64,000 nt of DNA from positions 1 through 64,000 of the forward strand of contig NZ_WKKE01000001.1 of the NCBI RefSeq assembly GCF_009674775.1. The letters run 5' to 3'. The notes below the pieces were generated by a model, which ran no database searches, was not told the origin of the DNA, and worked only from the letters and a program-made list of their open reading frames with translations. Positions 39,791 to 51,140 of the stretch are shown piece after piece. Each line of letters begins with the position of its first letter. The stretch's first letter is position 1. A program made the translations under genes and the position numbers. This DNA comes from Flavobacterium sp. LC2016-23 (GTDB lineage: Bacteria; Bacteroidota; Bacteroidia; Flavobacteriales; Flavobacteriaceae).

Positions 39791-40537
39791 TCAGTCTTTA
39801 GTCTCCGTTTTCAACTTCTTAAACATTTCATTTTTAGCGTATAAAAAATCCATTGTGGTTAATACATTATTGTGTTCTGAAATAGTTTTAGATCTTAGGT
39901 CAGCGTCACAGAATTCAATAAATAAATCTACCTCTTCCGGTTTTAGCTTTAAGTCTCTGGTGAAGAAATCTGAAGGTATTGAGGCTGCTATTAGTTTTTT
40001 GAAATCAGTTTGCGAAGTTCTCTTTTTGAGCGCTTCTTTATCGTTTTTAAATAAATTTAAAAGGCCTGTTCCCATTCTGGAAAAGTCCATGCCATTTGTA
40101 ATAGTTCCATTATAAACGCCGGTATATTTTTGCAGCGAACGGGCATCTTTGTTAAGTTTTAGGGTATCTATATCTTGTTGGGAAGTCTTTATTCTGTCAA
40201 ATTTTATAGCTGTAACAAGTACTTCATTAAGTTCCTCGGGTTTTATGATCATAGTAACGAGAATATTATTCTGATCAATTTCTTCCTGAGTAAGTTTCAA
40301 TCTTTTGAAAAAGTAATCTTTTGAAAAAAAGAGTAAACTGTCTTTAGCCTTTACAAGAATCGAAAATTCTCCTAAATCATTTGTTCTTGTACTTGTTTTG
40401 GCGGTTTTGTTTATAACCTCTACTTTATTAAGCGGATTATTATTAGAAAGAACTTTTCCATGAACCAATTTTTCAGTTTGGGAAACAGCCAGCTGATAAG
40501 AGAAAAGGGAAATTGTGGTAAGTAATTTTACTTTCAT
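39791..40537 (-). CDS. Carboxypeptidase-regulatory-like domain protein
   Basis: A 248-residue exported protein. A signal-like N-terminus (VKLLTTISLFSYQLAVSQ) is followed by a carboxypeptidase regulatory-like beta-sandwich (VHGKVLSNNNPLNKVEVINK, TRTNDLGEFSILVKAKD), the same module that begins TonB receptors. The remaining part is helical and not recognised (KLKPEEVDLFIEFCDADLR). The last codons (KLKTETKD) lie within a CAGTCTCAG-type repeat, so the C-terminus may be repeat-derived. Probable periplasmic location; function unknown. Confidence 0.75.
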   Translation of the reverse strand: MKVKLLTTISLFSYQLAVSQTEKLVHGKVLSNNNPLNKVEVINKTAKTSTRTNDLGEFSILVKAKDSLLFFSKDYFFKRLKLTQEEIDQNNILVTMIIKPEELNEVLVTAIKFDRIKTSQQDIDTLKLNKDARSLQKYTGVYNGTITNGMDFSRMGTGLLNLFKNDKEALKKRTSQTDFKKLIAASIPSDFFTRDLKLKPEEVDLFIEFCDADLRSKTISEHNNVLTTMDFLYAKNEMFKKLKTETKD

Positions 40538-40617
40538 TTAATGGTATTTAGTTGAAAGTAAAATTATTAGAATTGTCTTAATGAAAACCTAGGGAATATC
40601 TAAAGTCTTGTTAATTA

Positions 40618-40680
40618 GTTTCCAGTCTCAGTCTCAGATTTTGACTTATCGACTGCGACTTAAAACTGCGACTTAAAACT
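40618..40680. repeat. CAGTCTCAG-type repeat
   Basis: CAGTCTCAGTCTCAG is followed by GACTGCGACTTAAAACTGCG in partly inverted order, reaching the stop codon of the flavoprotein gene. The same words occur at 18124-18334 and 39785-39812. Confidence 0.6.
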
Positions 40681-41887
40681 AGATTGCATTGGCTAAAATA
40701 AACCCGCTTGTCCACGCATTCTGGAAATTAAATCCGCCTGTAATAGCATCAATATTGACTATTTCTCCTGCGAAATAAAGGTTTTGATGTAATTTGCTTT
40801 CCATGGTTTTGAAGTTGATTTCCTTTAAATCGATACCGCCGGCAGTTACAAATTCTTCTTTGAATGTACTTTTTCCGTTGACCTGAAATGTTGCTTTTGT
40901 CAATTGTGAAGCTAAATGCTGCAATTGGATTTTAGACAGATCGGCCCATTTCGTTTCTGCTTCAATTTCAGAAGCGAGAACTAAGCTTTCCCACAAACGA
41001 TTCGGAAAGTCGAAAGGGGACTTTTTGGAAACGGCTTTTTTGGCGTGTTCCTGTTTTAGTTCTTTGAGGATTTTTTCGGCATCTTCGGTATCAACATCAT
41101 TCAGCCAGTTGACAAAGATGGTAAACTGGTAATTTTTGCCGTGTAAAATGCGGGCACCCCAGGCAGAAAGTTTCAAAATCGCAGGGCCGCTCATTCCCCA
41201 ATGCGTGATTAGTAAAGGTCCTGTTGATTCAAGTTTGGTATCTTTTACGTTTACGGTAACTTGCGCCGCAACGCCAGGCAATTCCTTGATGCGGGAATCT
41301 TTAATGTTGAATGTAAAAAGGGAAGGAACAGGGCTTACAATAGCATGTCCCTGCGTCTGTAGCATTTCCCATATTTTAGGGTTGCTTCCTGTGGCCAGCA
41401 CTAATTTTTCAGTGGCATAATTTTCATCCTGGGTGTCGATTTTCCAATGATTTTCAGTTTTAAAAATGGATTGTACGCTTTGTCCGGTCAGGACTTTAAT
41501 ACCAAGTTTTCCGGTTGCTTCCAAAAAACAGTCAATGATGGTTTGTGAAGAATTGGAAACCGGAAACATTCGGCCATCGTCTTCGATTTTTAATGCGACA
41601 CCGTGTTTTTCGAACCATTCGATGGTATCTCCGGAGCAAAACTGATGAAAAGGCCCGCGAAGTTCTTTTTCGCCACGCGGATAAAATTTAACCAATTCAT
41701 CCGGTTCAAAACAGGCATGTGTTACGTTGCATCTTCCCCCGCCGGAAACACGAACTTTAGAAAGTACTTCTTTTCCTCTTTCTAAAATAGCAATTTTCAG
41801 TTTCGGATTTTTCTCTGCAATATTAATGGCTGTAAAAAAGCCAGCAGCGCCTCCGCCAACTATGATTATGTCGAAATTTTTGATCAT
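40679..41887 (-). CDS. BaiN/HI0933-type NAD(P)/FAD-dependent oxidoreductase
   Basis: A 402-residue flavoprotein. The ATG at 41887 is chosen because the frame upstream begins with GTG inside an intergenic repeat. The FAD-binding GxGxxG reads FDIIIVGGGAAGFFTAIN, followed by the conserved KVRVSGGGRCNVTH of the HI0933/BaiN family. A C-terminal motif AITGGFNFQNAWTSGFILA closes the FAD domain, and the family insert (about 190-320) is present. Substrates of most members are unknown; some reduce bile acid intermediates. Confidence 0.92.
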   Translation of the reverse strand: MIKNFDIIIVGGGAAGFFTAINIAEKNPKLKIAILERGKEVLSKVRVSGGGRCNVTHACFEPDELVKFYPRGEKELRGPFHQFCSGDTIEWFEKHGVALKIEDDGRMFPVSNSSQTIIDCFLEATGKLGIKVLTGQSVQSIFKTENHWKIDTQDENYATEKLVLATGSNPKIWEMLQTQGHAIVSPVPSLFTFNIKDSRIKELPGVAAQVTVNVKDTKLESTGPLLITHWGMSGPAILKLSAWGARILHGKNYQFTIFVNWLNDVDTEDAEKILKELKQEHAKKAVSKKSPFDFPNRLWESLVLASEIEAETKWADLSKIQLQHLASQLTKATFQVNGKSTFKEEFVTAGGIDLKEINFKTMESKLHQNLYFAGEIVNIDAITGGFNFQNAWTSGFILANAI

Positions 41888-41936
41888 ATTTTTTTGGTTG
41901 CCATTAATTACACGAATTGGCACTAATTTTTTTATT

Positions 41937-41997
41937 TGCCACAGATTAAAATGATTTTCACAGAATTTAAAGTCATTTAATCTTTGAAATCGGTGGC
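41937..41997. repeat. Palindromic repeat R3 (CCACAGATTAAAATGA type)
   Basis: GCCACAGATTAAAATGATTT is inverted against TTTAATCTTTGAAATCGGTGGC-like sequence. A better-preserved relative lies at 44590-44653. Confidence 0.6.
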
Positions 41998-42007
41998 TGT
42001 TTTTATG

Positions 42008-42685
42008 CTATACTTTATCCGGAAAATCAGTTATGATTCCGTCGACGTTGAATTTTTTTATTTTTTGAATGTCTTCTTCAATATTTACGGTCCACGGGAG
42101 AACTAAAAATCTCTTCTTTTGAATTTCCTGAACATTTTCCTCATTCAATAAATGATAATACGGATGAATCGCTTTTGCTTTAATGGTTTCGGCGAAAGCC
42201 AAAGCTAAATCAAGATCAGTTTCTGTTAAAACGCCAATAGGAATTTTTGAATCTAAGTTATGAACTTCCTGCAAAGCATTCCAGTCAAAGCTTGAAACAA
42301 TAAAGTGTTCATATTTCCAGTTTTTTTCAGAAACAGACTCATCAATTAATGCAACAACTTTCGTTAAAGCAGCTGCATTTTTCAATTCGACATTGATCAG
42401 GCATTTTTTGTTTACCAAATCAAAAACTTCTTTTAAAGTCGGAATTTCATACTGACCGTTAATTAAAAATGATTTCAGTTCGGGCAAAGATAGGGTATTT
42501 ACAAATCCTTTACCGTTGGTCATTTTGTCGATGGTTTCGTCGTGAATCACAATGACATGCCCGTCGGAGCTTAAATGAACGTCGAGTTCGATTCCGTCCG
42601 CATTTAGGTCTAATGCTTTTTGAAAGGCTTTTAAAGTATTCTCCGGTTCGTAAGCTTTGGCGCCTCTGTGAGCAATCTTGAGCAT
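42008..42685 (-). CDS. Glycerophosphodiester phosphodiesterase
   Basis: A 225-residue TIM-barrel enzyme that splits glycerophosphodiesters to glycerol-3-phosphate and an alcohol. MLKIAHRGAKAYEPENTLKA opens the protein with the catalytic HRG and the EN metal ligand, then DGIELDVHLSSDGHVIVIHD supplies ExD and the second histidine. Upstream in-frame sequence from 42835 lies entirely inside R1 and R2 repeats and encodes repeat-like LRTLRKTLRPLQ; it is not part of the protein. No signal peptide, so cytoplasmic. Confidence 0.93.
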   Translation of the reverse strand: MLKIAHRGAKAYEPENTLKAFQKALDLNADGIELDVHLSSDGHVIVIHDETIDKMTNGKGFVNTLSLPELKSFLINGQYEIPTLKEVFDLVNKKCLINVELKNAAALTKVVALIDESVSEKNWKYEHFIVSSFDWNALQEVHNLDSKIPIGVLTETDLDLALAFAETIKAKAIHPYYHLLNEENVQEIQKKRFLVLPWTVNIEEDIQKIKKFNVDGIITDFPDKV

Positions 42686-42695
42686 TTGTTGTGAA

Positions 42696-42739
42696 TTTAA
42701 CTGCAAAGGTCGCAAAGTTTTACGCAAGGTTCGCAAGGA
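42696..42739. repeat. R1 repeat, left half only
   Basis: TTAACTGCAAAGGTCGCAAA and CGCAAGGTTCGCAAGG correspond to the left arm. The matching right half lies at 44661-44700, on the far side of a complete GH13 gene. Confidence 0.75.
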
Positions 42740-42803
42740 TTTCGTAAAAAAGTTTGCCATTCCCGATAGCTGTCTGGATAAAGAATTAAAATGTTTTTGT
42801 TTC

Positions 42804-42880
42804 ACGCAGATTTTGCAGATAAGGCAGATTATCAATAAAGAAATTCTAAATAAATCTGCTCTATCTGCAAAATCTGCGAG
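42804..42880. repeat. Palindromic repeat R2 (GCAGATTTTGCAGAT type)
   Basis: CGCAGATTTTGCAGATAAGG and CTATCTGCAAAATCTGCG are near-perfect inverted arms, related to 1644-1708. Confidence 0.8.
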
Positions 42881-42937
42881 CGAAAAACTTTGGCAATAGA
42901 TTTTAAAAAAGAGTTTTTGACTTTGATAACTTTACCG

Positions 42938-44527
42938 TTAAACAAGCTCCAATAAAACAAGTCCAAATTCAGAATCGATGATTGCTTTTCCGTTTTGAAC
43001 TGCCGTTTCTTTTCCGGAAAAGGCATCTTTTAGTGGGGTTCCGTCTTTGAAAATGGAGCCAACAGGAAGTTCTTTGGTGCCAATTCCTAAATCTAAACCA
43101 ATTATAACTTCATCTGTATAGCTTCCATTAACATAACTTCTGGAGAAAACATACGGTTTTGCTGTAATCTGCTTGTGGACTCCTGCACCCACCGCGGGAT
43201 GATTTCTGCGGAATTGTCCCAGTTTCTGCCAGTGCCAGAGTATTCTTTGTGTTTCGGAATTATTTTGAATGTCATCCCAATTCATGAAAGATCGCAAAGT
43301 AGCATCGCCTGCTGTGCCTTCAATAACCAGTGAGCGGCCCGATTCATCACCATAGTACACCTGAGACATTCCGGGAGAAAGCAATAATTTGGTTCCGGAC
43401 TCAAAAGTTCGGTTCCGATGTGCATCAAATGGCTCAGGATCGTCGTGCGAGGACACATAATTAAGAACGCTGTATCCTTTTAATTCCTTCTGAAGTTTAG
43501 CTGAATATTTGGAAAACAGGAACTCATAATCGTTTTGAGCATCCAGTTTGAACTCGAAATTAATCATGGAATTAAAACCATGCTCAAAATAATTTACTTT
43601 CCGGTCTCCAAAATCATAATGCTGATCGCCACTGATTCCGTAACCGTACACTTCGGCAATGGTATAAAATGGGTTTTGGTCTAAAATCTCTAAGGGATGC
43701 TGTTTTTTCCAGGTTTCAAAAGCATATTCGCATTCTTTTTTAAAATCGACCCAGACAATTTCTTCGGTATGTTTTACGGTGTCGGCCCTGTAGCCGTCAA
43801 TTCCGAATTCAAGGATATAATCCGTCAGCCATTTTATGATGTAATATTTTGGTGTTCTGGGATATTTTGTTCTTTCAAAAAAGGCATTTAATGAAGTAGC
43901 TTCTTTTTCATATCGGCCTTCGTTTTTCCACTTTTCGATTAAAAAAGAGGGGAGTGCAACTTCCTGATTACTTTCGGTTCTGACGTCCGGAAGATTATCT
44001 ACCAAAGTACACATGGTCGTGTTTTCGAATGATTTGTAATCGCAGACAATTCCGGTTCTAACCCAGTCTTCCGGCCAGATCGGATCTTCGGGAGTGACCG
44101 GGCCGGTATGATTGATCACGCCATCCAGTACAATTCGGATGCCTTTTGCGTGCGCTTTTTTAACCAGATTGGCCAAATCTTCTTTGGTTCCGAAATTAGG
44201 GTCTAAAGCCGTCCAGTCTCTTGCCCAATACCCGTGAAATCCATAACTGAGCCCCGTTCCTTCGTCAACGCCATCGTGAATTTGCTCTACAATTGGCGTA
44301 AGCCAAATGACATTTATTCCTAACAGATCAAAATAACCTTCGTCGATTTTCTTAGTAATTCCGATGATATCCCCGCCTTCAAAACCCCGCAGTTTTCCGG
44401 GAGTTTTGGTTCGGTTGAAGTTTAAATCGTTAGCAGGATTTCCGTTATAAAAACGATCGGTAAGTAAAAAGTAAACATTTGCGCCTTCCCATACGAAAGG
44501 TGTTTTTACAGTATTGTCTTTATTCAT
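42938..44527 (-). CDS. GH13 alpha-amylase-family enzyme, cytoplasmic
   Basis: A 529-residue glycoside hydrolase of family GH13 without a signal peptide, so probably cytoplasmic. The four conserved regions are intact: I, RIVLDGVINHTG; II, GIDGYRADTVKH with the nucleophile aspartate; III, YTIAEVYGYG with the acid/base glutamate; IV, NYVSSHDDPEP. A short C-terminal beta domain follows. It acts on maltodextrin reaching the cytoplasm, next to the phosphorylase pathway. Repeats surround it symmetrically (R1 half and R2 on one side, R3 and R1 half on the other), which suggests it was brought in as a unit. Confidence 0.9.
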   Translation of the reverse strand: MNKDNTVKTPFVWEGANVYFLLTDRFYNGNPANDLNFNRTKTPGKLRGFEGGDIIGITKKIDEGYFDLLGINVIWLTPIVEQIHDGVDEGTGLSYGFHGYWARDWTALDPNFGTKEDLANLVKKAHAKGIRIVLDGVINHTGPVTPEDPIWPEDWVRTGIVCDYKSFENTTMCTLVDNLPDVRTESNQEVALPSFLIEKWKNEGRYEKEATSLNAFFERTKYPRTPKYYIIKWLTDYILEFGIDGYRADTVKHTEEIVWVDFKKECEYAFETWKKQHPLEILDQNPFYTIAEVYGYGISGDQHYDFGDRKVNYFEHGFNSMINFEFKLDAQNDYEFLFSKYSAKLQKELKGYSVLNYVSSHDDPEPFDAHRNRTFESGTKLLLSPGMSQVYYGDESGRSLVIEGTAGDATLRSFMNWDDIQNNSETQRILWHWQKLGQFRRNHPAVGAGVHKQITAKPYVFSRSYVNGSYTDEVIIGLDLGIGTKELPVGSIFKDGTPLKDAFSGKETAVQNGKAIIDSEFGLVLLELV

Positions 44528-44589
44528 TAAAACTGATTTTAAGCCATAAGTATTAAAGATAAAGAAAGGAAAGTATAAAATTTAAAAAA

Positions 44590-44653
44590 ATGCCACAGAT
44601 TACAAGATTAAAATGATTTTTTAAAATCTGAGTTAATCTTGTAATCTGTGGCA
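44590..44653. repeat. Palindromic repeat R3, full element
   Basis: TGCCACAGATTACAAGATTA and TTAATCTTGTAATCTGTGGCA are near-perfect inverted arms around a short A/T centre. Confidence 0.85.
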
Positions 44654-44660
44654 GAAAATA

Positions 44661-44700
44661 TTGCGAACCTTACGATTGCCCTTGCGGACTTTGCGGTTAA
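44661..44700. repeat. R1 repeat, right half only
   Basis: TTGCGAACCTTACG and CGGACTTTGCGGTTAA correspond to the right arm of R1. The left arm is 2 kb away at 42696-42739. Confidence 0.75.
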
Positions 44701-44706
44701 GCGTTT

Positions 44707-46578
44707 TTATTCCAATTCTAAAACAACAGCCGATTTGGGTTCTAAAGTGATTTCAGTAGCTAAATCGAATGTTTTTCCGGTAAGGATATCTTTCCCTGAT
44801 TTAAAGTTTTTGATGTTTTCTTTAAAGCGATTGGTTTTCACAACCTGCTCTTTTGCATTGTTATTGAAAACCACCATTACAGTTTTAGTATCGGTATATC
44901 TGAAATAAACATAGGTATTGTTTTCGGGAATATAGTGCGTCATTTTTCCGAAATGAACGGCTTCGTTTGATTTTCTCCAGTTGAATAATTTAGACGTAAA
45001 ATCAAAATATTTTGCCTGTTCGGCAGTTCTTCCTGCTGCGGTTAAAGCATTGTTTTTATCGCCGGCCCATCCGCCCGGGAAATCCTGACGAATATCTGCA
45101 TCGCCTTTGCTTTTGTCACCACCCATTCCAATTTCTGAACCGTAATACAACTGCGGAATTCCACGAACGGTTGCCAATAAAGTCATTGCCAGTTTGTATT
45201 TTGGAAAATCGTATTTAAATTTATCATTCATACGATCTGTATCATGATTTTCAGAAAAAACCAAAATGTTATTGGTATTTGGATATAAATAATCCATTGC
45301 AAAATTGTTGTAGAATTTAATCAAACCGTTGTCCCAGCTTGGTTCGTCTTCGTTGAAAGCAGAAGTAACCTGGCTTTGAAGCGTAAAATCCATTACACTT
45401 GGCAAATTCGAATTGTAGTTTTCAATGGCGCCGATTTTACTGTCTTTTTGCCAATAGGATAAATTCGCCTGATTGTGCATCCAGATTTCACCCACAATAT
45501 TAAAGTTTGGATATTCAGTTGTAATTGCTTTAGCCCAATTGGCCATCGCAGTAGCATCTGAATAATTATAAGTATCGACTCTGAATCCGTCAAGATTAGC
45601 GAATTCAATCCACCAAATGGCGTTTTGCGTGAGGTATTTTGCAACCAGCGGATTTCTTAGATTTAAATCCGGCATTGAAGGGACAAACCATCCGTCAACA
45701 CAAATTTCCTGATCTGATTTTGAAGCATGAATATCCGTAAGTACCTCACGTCTGTGGTGCGTTTGCGTGTAATTTTCGAATTGATTGATCCAGGATTTCG
45801 TTGGTAAATCCTTAATCATCCAATGGGTAATTCCCCAGTGATTGGTTACATAATCCATCACCAGTTTCATGTCTTTTTTATGCATTTCTGCTGATAAACG
45901 AGCGTAATCATCATTGGTTCCGTAACGCGGATCTATTTTGTAAACGTCAGATTGTCCGTATGTATGATACGAATGCTGTTTGTCATTGTCTTCGCATAAA
46001 GGGGTACTCCAGATTGTTGTTGCTCCTAAAGACGAAATATAATCCAGGTTTTTGATGATTCCTTCGATATCACCTCCGTGACGTCCACCTGGTTCCGCGC
46101 GGTTTGCTTTTTCAGTTAAAACAGCATCACTGTCATTTTTAGGGTTTCCGTTAGCGAAACGATCCGGCATGATCAGGTAAATCATATCTGATGCATCGTA
46201 ACTTTTTCGGTCGGCAGAATTGGCTCTTCTTTCTTTAAGGGAATATTTTTGTGTGAAAGCAACTTTGTTTTTCAATTTAAAAGAAAAAACCAATTCGGAA
46301 GCTTTTAGGTTTTGTGTATCGATGGTAACGAAAAGATAGTTTGGATTTTCTGTTTTCTCTACATTTTTGATCGTCACATTGTTCGAAACTGAAGCTTCGT
46401 ATTGCGCGATATTTTTTCCGTAGAACATAATTTGTACTTCAGGATTTTTCATACCGGCGTACCAAAATGGCGGTTCAACTTTCTGGATTTGCGCTTTCGC
46501 GGAAGCAGAAATTAAAAGAACCATTAAGGCTAAAGTATAGATAGGATTGGTTTGAAATATTGTTTTTAGGTTTTTCAT
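44707..46578 (-). CDS. susA: SusA-like GH13 neopullulanase/alpha-amylase
   Basis: A 623-residue exported GH13 enzyme. A signal peptide (YTLALMVLLISASAKAQ) is followed by an N-terminal beta domain (about 25-125) as in neopullulanase and cyclomaltodextrinase, then the catalytic barrel. Region I reads KLVMDYVTNHWG, region II NLDGFRVDTYNYS, region III FNIVGEIWMHNQ, region IV FSENHDTDRM. In the Bacteroides sus system the SusA enzyme degrades imported maltooligosaccharides in the periplasm, and the gene order here (next to GH97) fits that role. The gene symbol is by similarity of domain layout and context. Confidence 0.88.
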   Translation of the reverse strand: MKNLKTIFQTNPIYTLALMVLLISASAKAQIQKVEPPFWYAGMKNPEVQIMFYGKNIAQYEASVSNNVTIKNVEKTENPNYLFVTIDTQNLKASELVFSFKLKNKVAFTQKYSLKERRANSADRKSYDASDMIYLIMPDRFANGNPKNDSDAVLTEKANRAEPGGRHGGDIEGIIKNLDYISSLGATTIWSTPLCEDNDKQHSYHTYGQSDVYKIDPRYGTNDDYARLSAEMHKKDMKLVMDYVTNHWGITHWMIKDLPTKSWINQFENYTQTHHRREVLTDIHASKSDQEICVDGWFVPSMPDLNLRNPLVAKYLTQNAIWWIEFANLDGFRVDTYNYSDATAMANWAKAITTEYPNFNIVGEIWMHNQANLSYWQKDSKIGAIENYNSNLPSVMDFTLQSQVTSAFNEDEPSWDNGLIKFYNNFAMDYLYPNTNNILVFSENHDTDRMNDKFKYDFPKYKLAMTLLATVRGIPQLYYGSEIGMGGDKSKGDADIRQDFPGGWAGDKNNALTAAGRTAEQAKYFDFTSKLFNWRKSNEAVHFGKMTHYIPENNTYVYFRYTDTKTVMVVFNNNAKEQVVKTNRFKENIKNFKSGKDILTGKTFDLATEITLEPKSAVVLELE

Positions 46579-46596
46579 AGTAAAATAGAATTGAAA

Positions 46597-46673
46597 CTAT
46601 ATAAGAAATGTAAGAACATTTAAGAAAAAAAACTGGGGGATTTCTATTTAAATGGACTTACATTCTTATATGG
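46597..46673. repeat. Imperfect inverted repeat R6
   Basis: CTATATAAGAAATGTAAGAA and GGACTTACATTCTTATATGG are inverted around a G-rich centre (ACTGGGGGATTT). Situated between susA-like and GH97 genes, it could attenuate transcription, though no T run follows. Confidence 0.6.
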
Positions 46674-46682
46674 TTAATTAAA

Positions 46683-48809
<2,127 letters not shown>

Positions 48810-48824
48810 TTAAAGTATTATAAT

Positions 48825-51131
48825 TTAATTAATTTGAACAAGTTGTTTATGGGCAACTATAGATTTTCCATTTACTACAATTGTTAAATCCTGGTCTCCG
48901 TCTACAGTAAAAGTCGTTTCATGATGATTGACAGCCACTTTCAGGATTTGATTTCTGAAATTAATTTTAAAGGAATAACCTTCCCATTCTTTTGGGATTT
49001 TCGGAGAAAAATGAAGCTGGTCGTTTTTAACACGCATTCCGCCAAAACCTTCTACAATACTCATCCAGGTTCCGGCCATTGAGGTAATGTGGCAGCCTTC
49101 TTCAACTTCTTTGTTGTAGTCGTCTAAGTCTAAACGGGAAGTTCTTAAATAGAACGTATACGCCATATCCATTTTGTCTAAAGCGGCAGCCTGAATCGAG
49201 TGTACGCAAGGAGAAAGCGAACTTTCATGCACGGTAAAGGATTCGTAAAACTCAAAGTTACGTTTTAATTCTTCTTTAGAGAAATGACTTTCGAAGAAAT
49301 AAAAACATTGTAAAACGTCTGCCTGTTTGATGTAAGGAGAACGTAAAACACGGTCCCACGACCATTTCTGGTTGATTGGACGCTGTGAACGATCCAGATC
49401 TTTTACAGGAACCAAATCTTTGTCTAAGAAACCGTCCTGCTGTAAATAAATACCCAATTCGGCAGAAGTTGGGAAATACATATCGTCGGCCACCTTTTTC
49501 CATTCCTGAATTTCCGCAGCGGAAAGATTTACTTTTTCTATAATGCGTTTGTGGTCGGAAGGATATTCTGAAGCCACTTTTTTAATTTGTTCCGCAGCGT
49601 AATCAATACACCATTTTGCAATATAATTGGTATAAAAATTATTGTTGATGTTGTTTTCGTATTCGTTTGGCCCTGTCACTCCAAGAATCACATATTGGTT
49701 TTTGTCTTTCGAAAAAGAAGCTCTCTGGTGCCAGAAACGTGCAATTCCGATTAAAACTTCTAATCCTTTTTCAGGAATATACGAGTAATCTCCGGTGTAG
49801 CGGTAATAATTGAAAATCGCAAAAGCAATCGCGCCATTTCTATGGATTTCTTCGTGTGTGATTTCCCATTCGTTATGGCATTCTTCACCGTTCATGGTTA
49901 CCATCGGGTAAAGTGCGGCGCCATTTTTGAAACCTAAATTATCTTTGGCATTTTCAATAGCCTTGTCTAATTGGTTGAAACGGTAAGTCAATAAATTACG
50001 GGCAACCTGCTGATCTTTGGTAGCCATGTAAAACGGAATGCAATACGCTTCCGTGTCCCAATAAGTAGATCCGCCGTATTTTTCTCCGGTAAACCCTTTT
50101 GGTCCAATGTTCAATCGGCTGTCTTTTCCTAAATACGTCTGGTTTAACTGAAAGATGTTAAAACGAATTCCCTGTTGTGCTTTTACATCGCCCTCAATTG
50201 TAATGTCCGACATCTCCCAAATTTTACTCCAGGCCTCAATTTGGTTCTGAAGTAATGTATCGTATCCTAAATGTAAGGCTGCTTTTATAGCTTTTTCGGC
50301 AGCGCTTAAAGTATTTTCATGATTTAAAGAAACCGTATACCCACCAATTTTCTGAATAGAAGACGTTTGTCCTTTTGCGATAATCGTTCCGTATGTGTAC
50401 TTAACCCTGTCTGCTGTTGAATCGATTGTTGAAGGGGAAATGTTTACATTTTCTCCGTTTGCAAAAATCGTATTGTGCATGAAAGTGGTTACTTTGAAAT
50501 GCGTTTTAAAAGTCTGTGCAGTTACAAAAGCTTCATTGGTCCCTTTTTTTATTTCTAAAGGTTCCCAGAATTTTTCTTCCCAGTTGGCATCTTCATTGGT
50601 AACGCCGGCATCTACATAAGGTTTGTAAACAATTTTTGCGTCTTTGTTTAAAGGCGTAATATCAAATTTGATGACACCCGTTTCGTCCAGATCCAGAGAA
50701 AGAAAACGACGCACGTTTACGGCGATTTCAGTTCCGTTTTTCAAAACGGCTTCAAAAGAACGATGGTACCATCCTTCTTTCATATTCAGTTCCCTGCGGA
50801 AATTTCTAACTTCTGTACAGGTATTCAAATCCAGATTTTCTTCATTGATTTCAACGTCAATTCCAATCCAGTTGGGCGCATTTAATACTTTGGCAAAATA
50901 TTTCGGGTAACCGTTTTTCCACCAGCCCACTTTGGTTTTGTCCGGATAATAAATTCCGGCGATGTAACTTCCCTGAAAAGTTTCACCGGAATACGTTTCT
51001 TCAAAATTGGCGCGTTGTCCCATAGCACCGTTTCCGATACTAAAAAGACTCTCCGACGATTTTACTCTTTCATGGTCAAATCCTTCTTCGATGATGGACC
51101 AGTTATCTGGTTTTATATAATCTTGATTCAT
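48825..51131 (-). CDS. GH65 family phosphorylase (maltose phosphorylase-like)
   Basis: A 768-residue cytoplasmic enzyme (no signal peptide) of glycoside hydrolase family 65. The N-terminal beta-sandwich (about 1-290) is followed by an (alpha/alpha)6 barrel. The family motif GVTGPNEYENNINNNFYTN contains the general acid glutamate, and GEKYGGSTYWDTEAYCIPF is another conserved site; a C-terminal beta domain follows. Next to beta-phosphoglucomutase, it most likely phosphorolyses maltose to beta-glucose-1-phosphate and glucose. Kojibiose, nigerose or trehalose phosphorylases belong to the same family, so the substrate rests on the locus context. Confidence 0.93.
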   Translation of the reverse strand: MNQDYIKPDNWSIIEEGFDHERVKSSESLFSIGNGAMGQRANFEETYSGETFQGSYIAGIYYPDKTKVGWWKNGYPKYFAKVLNAPNWIGIDVEINEENLDLNTCTEVRNFRRELNMKEGWYHRSFEAVLKNGTEIAVNVRRFLSLDLDETGVIKFDITPLNKDAKIVYKPYVDAGVTNEDANWEEKFWEPLEIKKGTNEAFVTAQTFKTHFKVTTFMHNTIFANGENVNISPSTIDSTADRVKYTYGTIIAKGQTSSIQKIGGYTVSLNHENTLSAAEKAIKAALHLGYDTLLQNQIEAWSKIWEMSDITIEGDVKAQQGIRFNIFQLNQTYLGKDSRLNIGPKGFTGEKYGGSTYWDTEAYCIPFYMATKDQQVARNLLTYRFNQLDKAIENAKDNLGFKNGAALYPMVTMNGEECHNEWEITHEEIHRNGAIAFAIFNYYRYTGDYSYIPEKGLEVLIGIARFWHQRASFSKDKNQYVILGVTGPNEYENNINNNFYTNYIAKWCIDYAAEQIKKVASEYPSDHKRIIEKVNLSAAEIQEWKKVADDMYFPTSAELGIYLQQDGFLDKDLVPVKDLDRSQRPINQKWSWDRVLRSPYIKQADVLQCFYFFESHFSKEELKRNFEFYESFTVHESSLSPCVHSIQAAALDKMDMAYTFYLRTSRLDLDDYNKEVEEGCHITSMAGTWMSIVEGFGGMRVKNDQLHFSPKIPKEWEGYSFKINFRNQILKVAVNHHETTFTVDGDQDLTIVVNGKSIVAHKQLVQIN

Positions 51132-51140
51132 TTTTCTTTT

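Noticed and set aside
42686..42835. N-terminal extension of the glycerophosphodiesterase
   Set aside because: The extra 50 codons lie within R1 and R2 repeats, whereas the ATG at 42685 begins exactly at the conserved MLKIAHRG.
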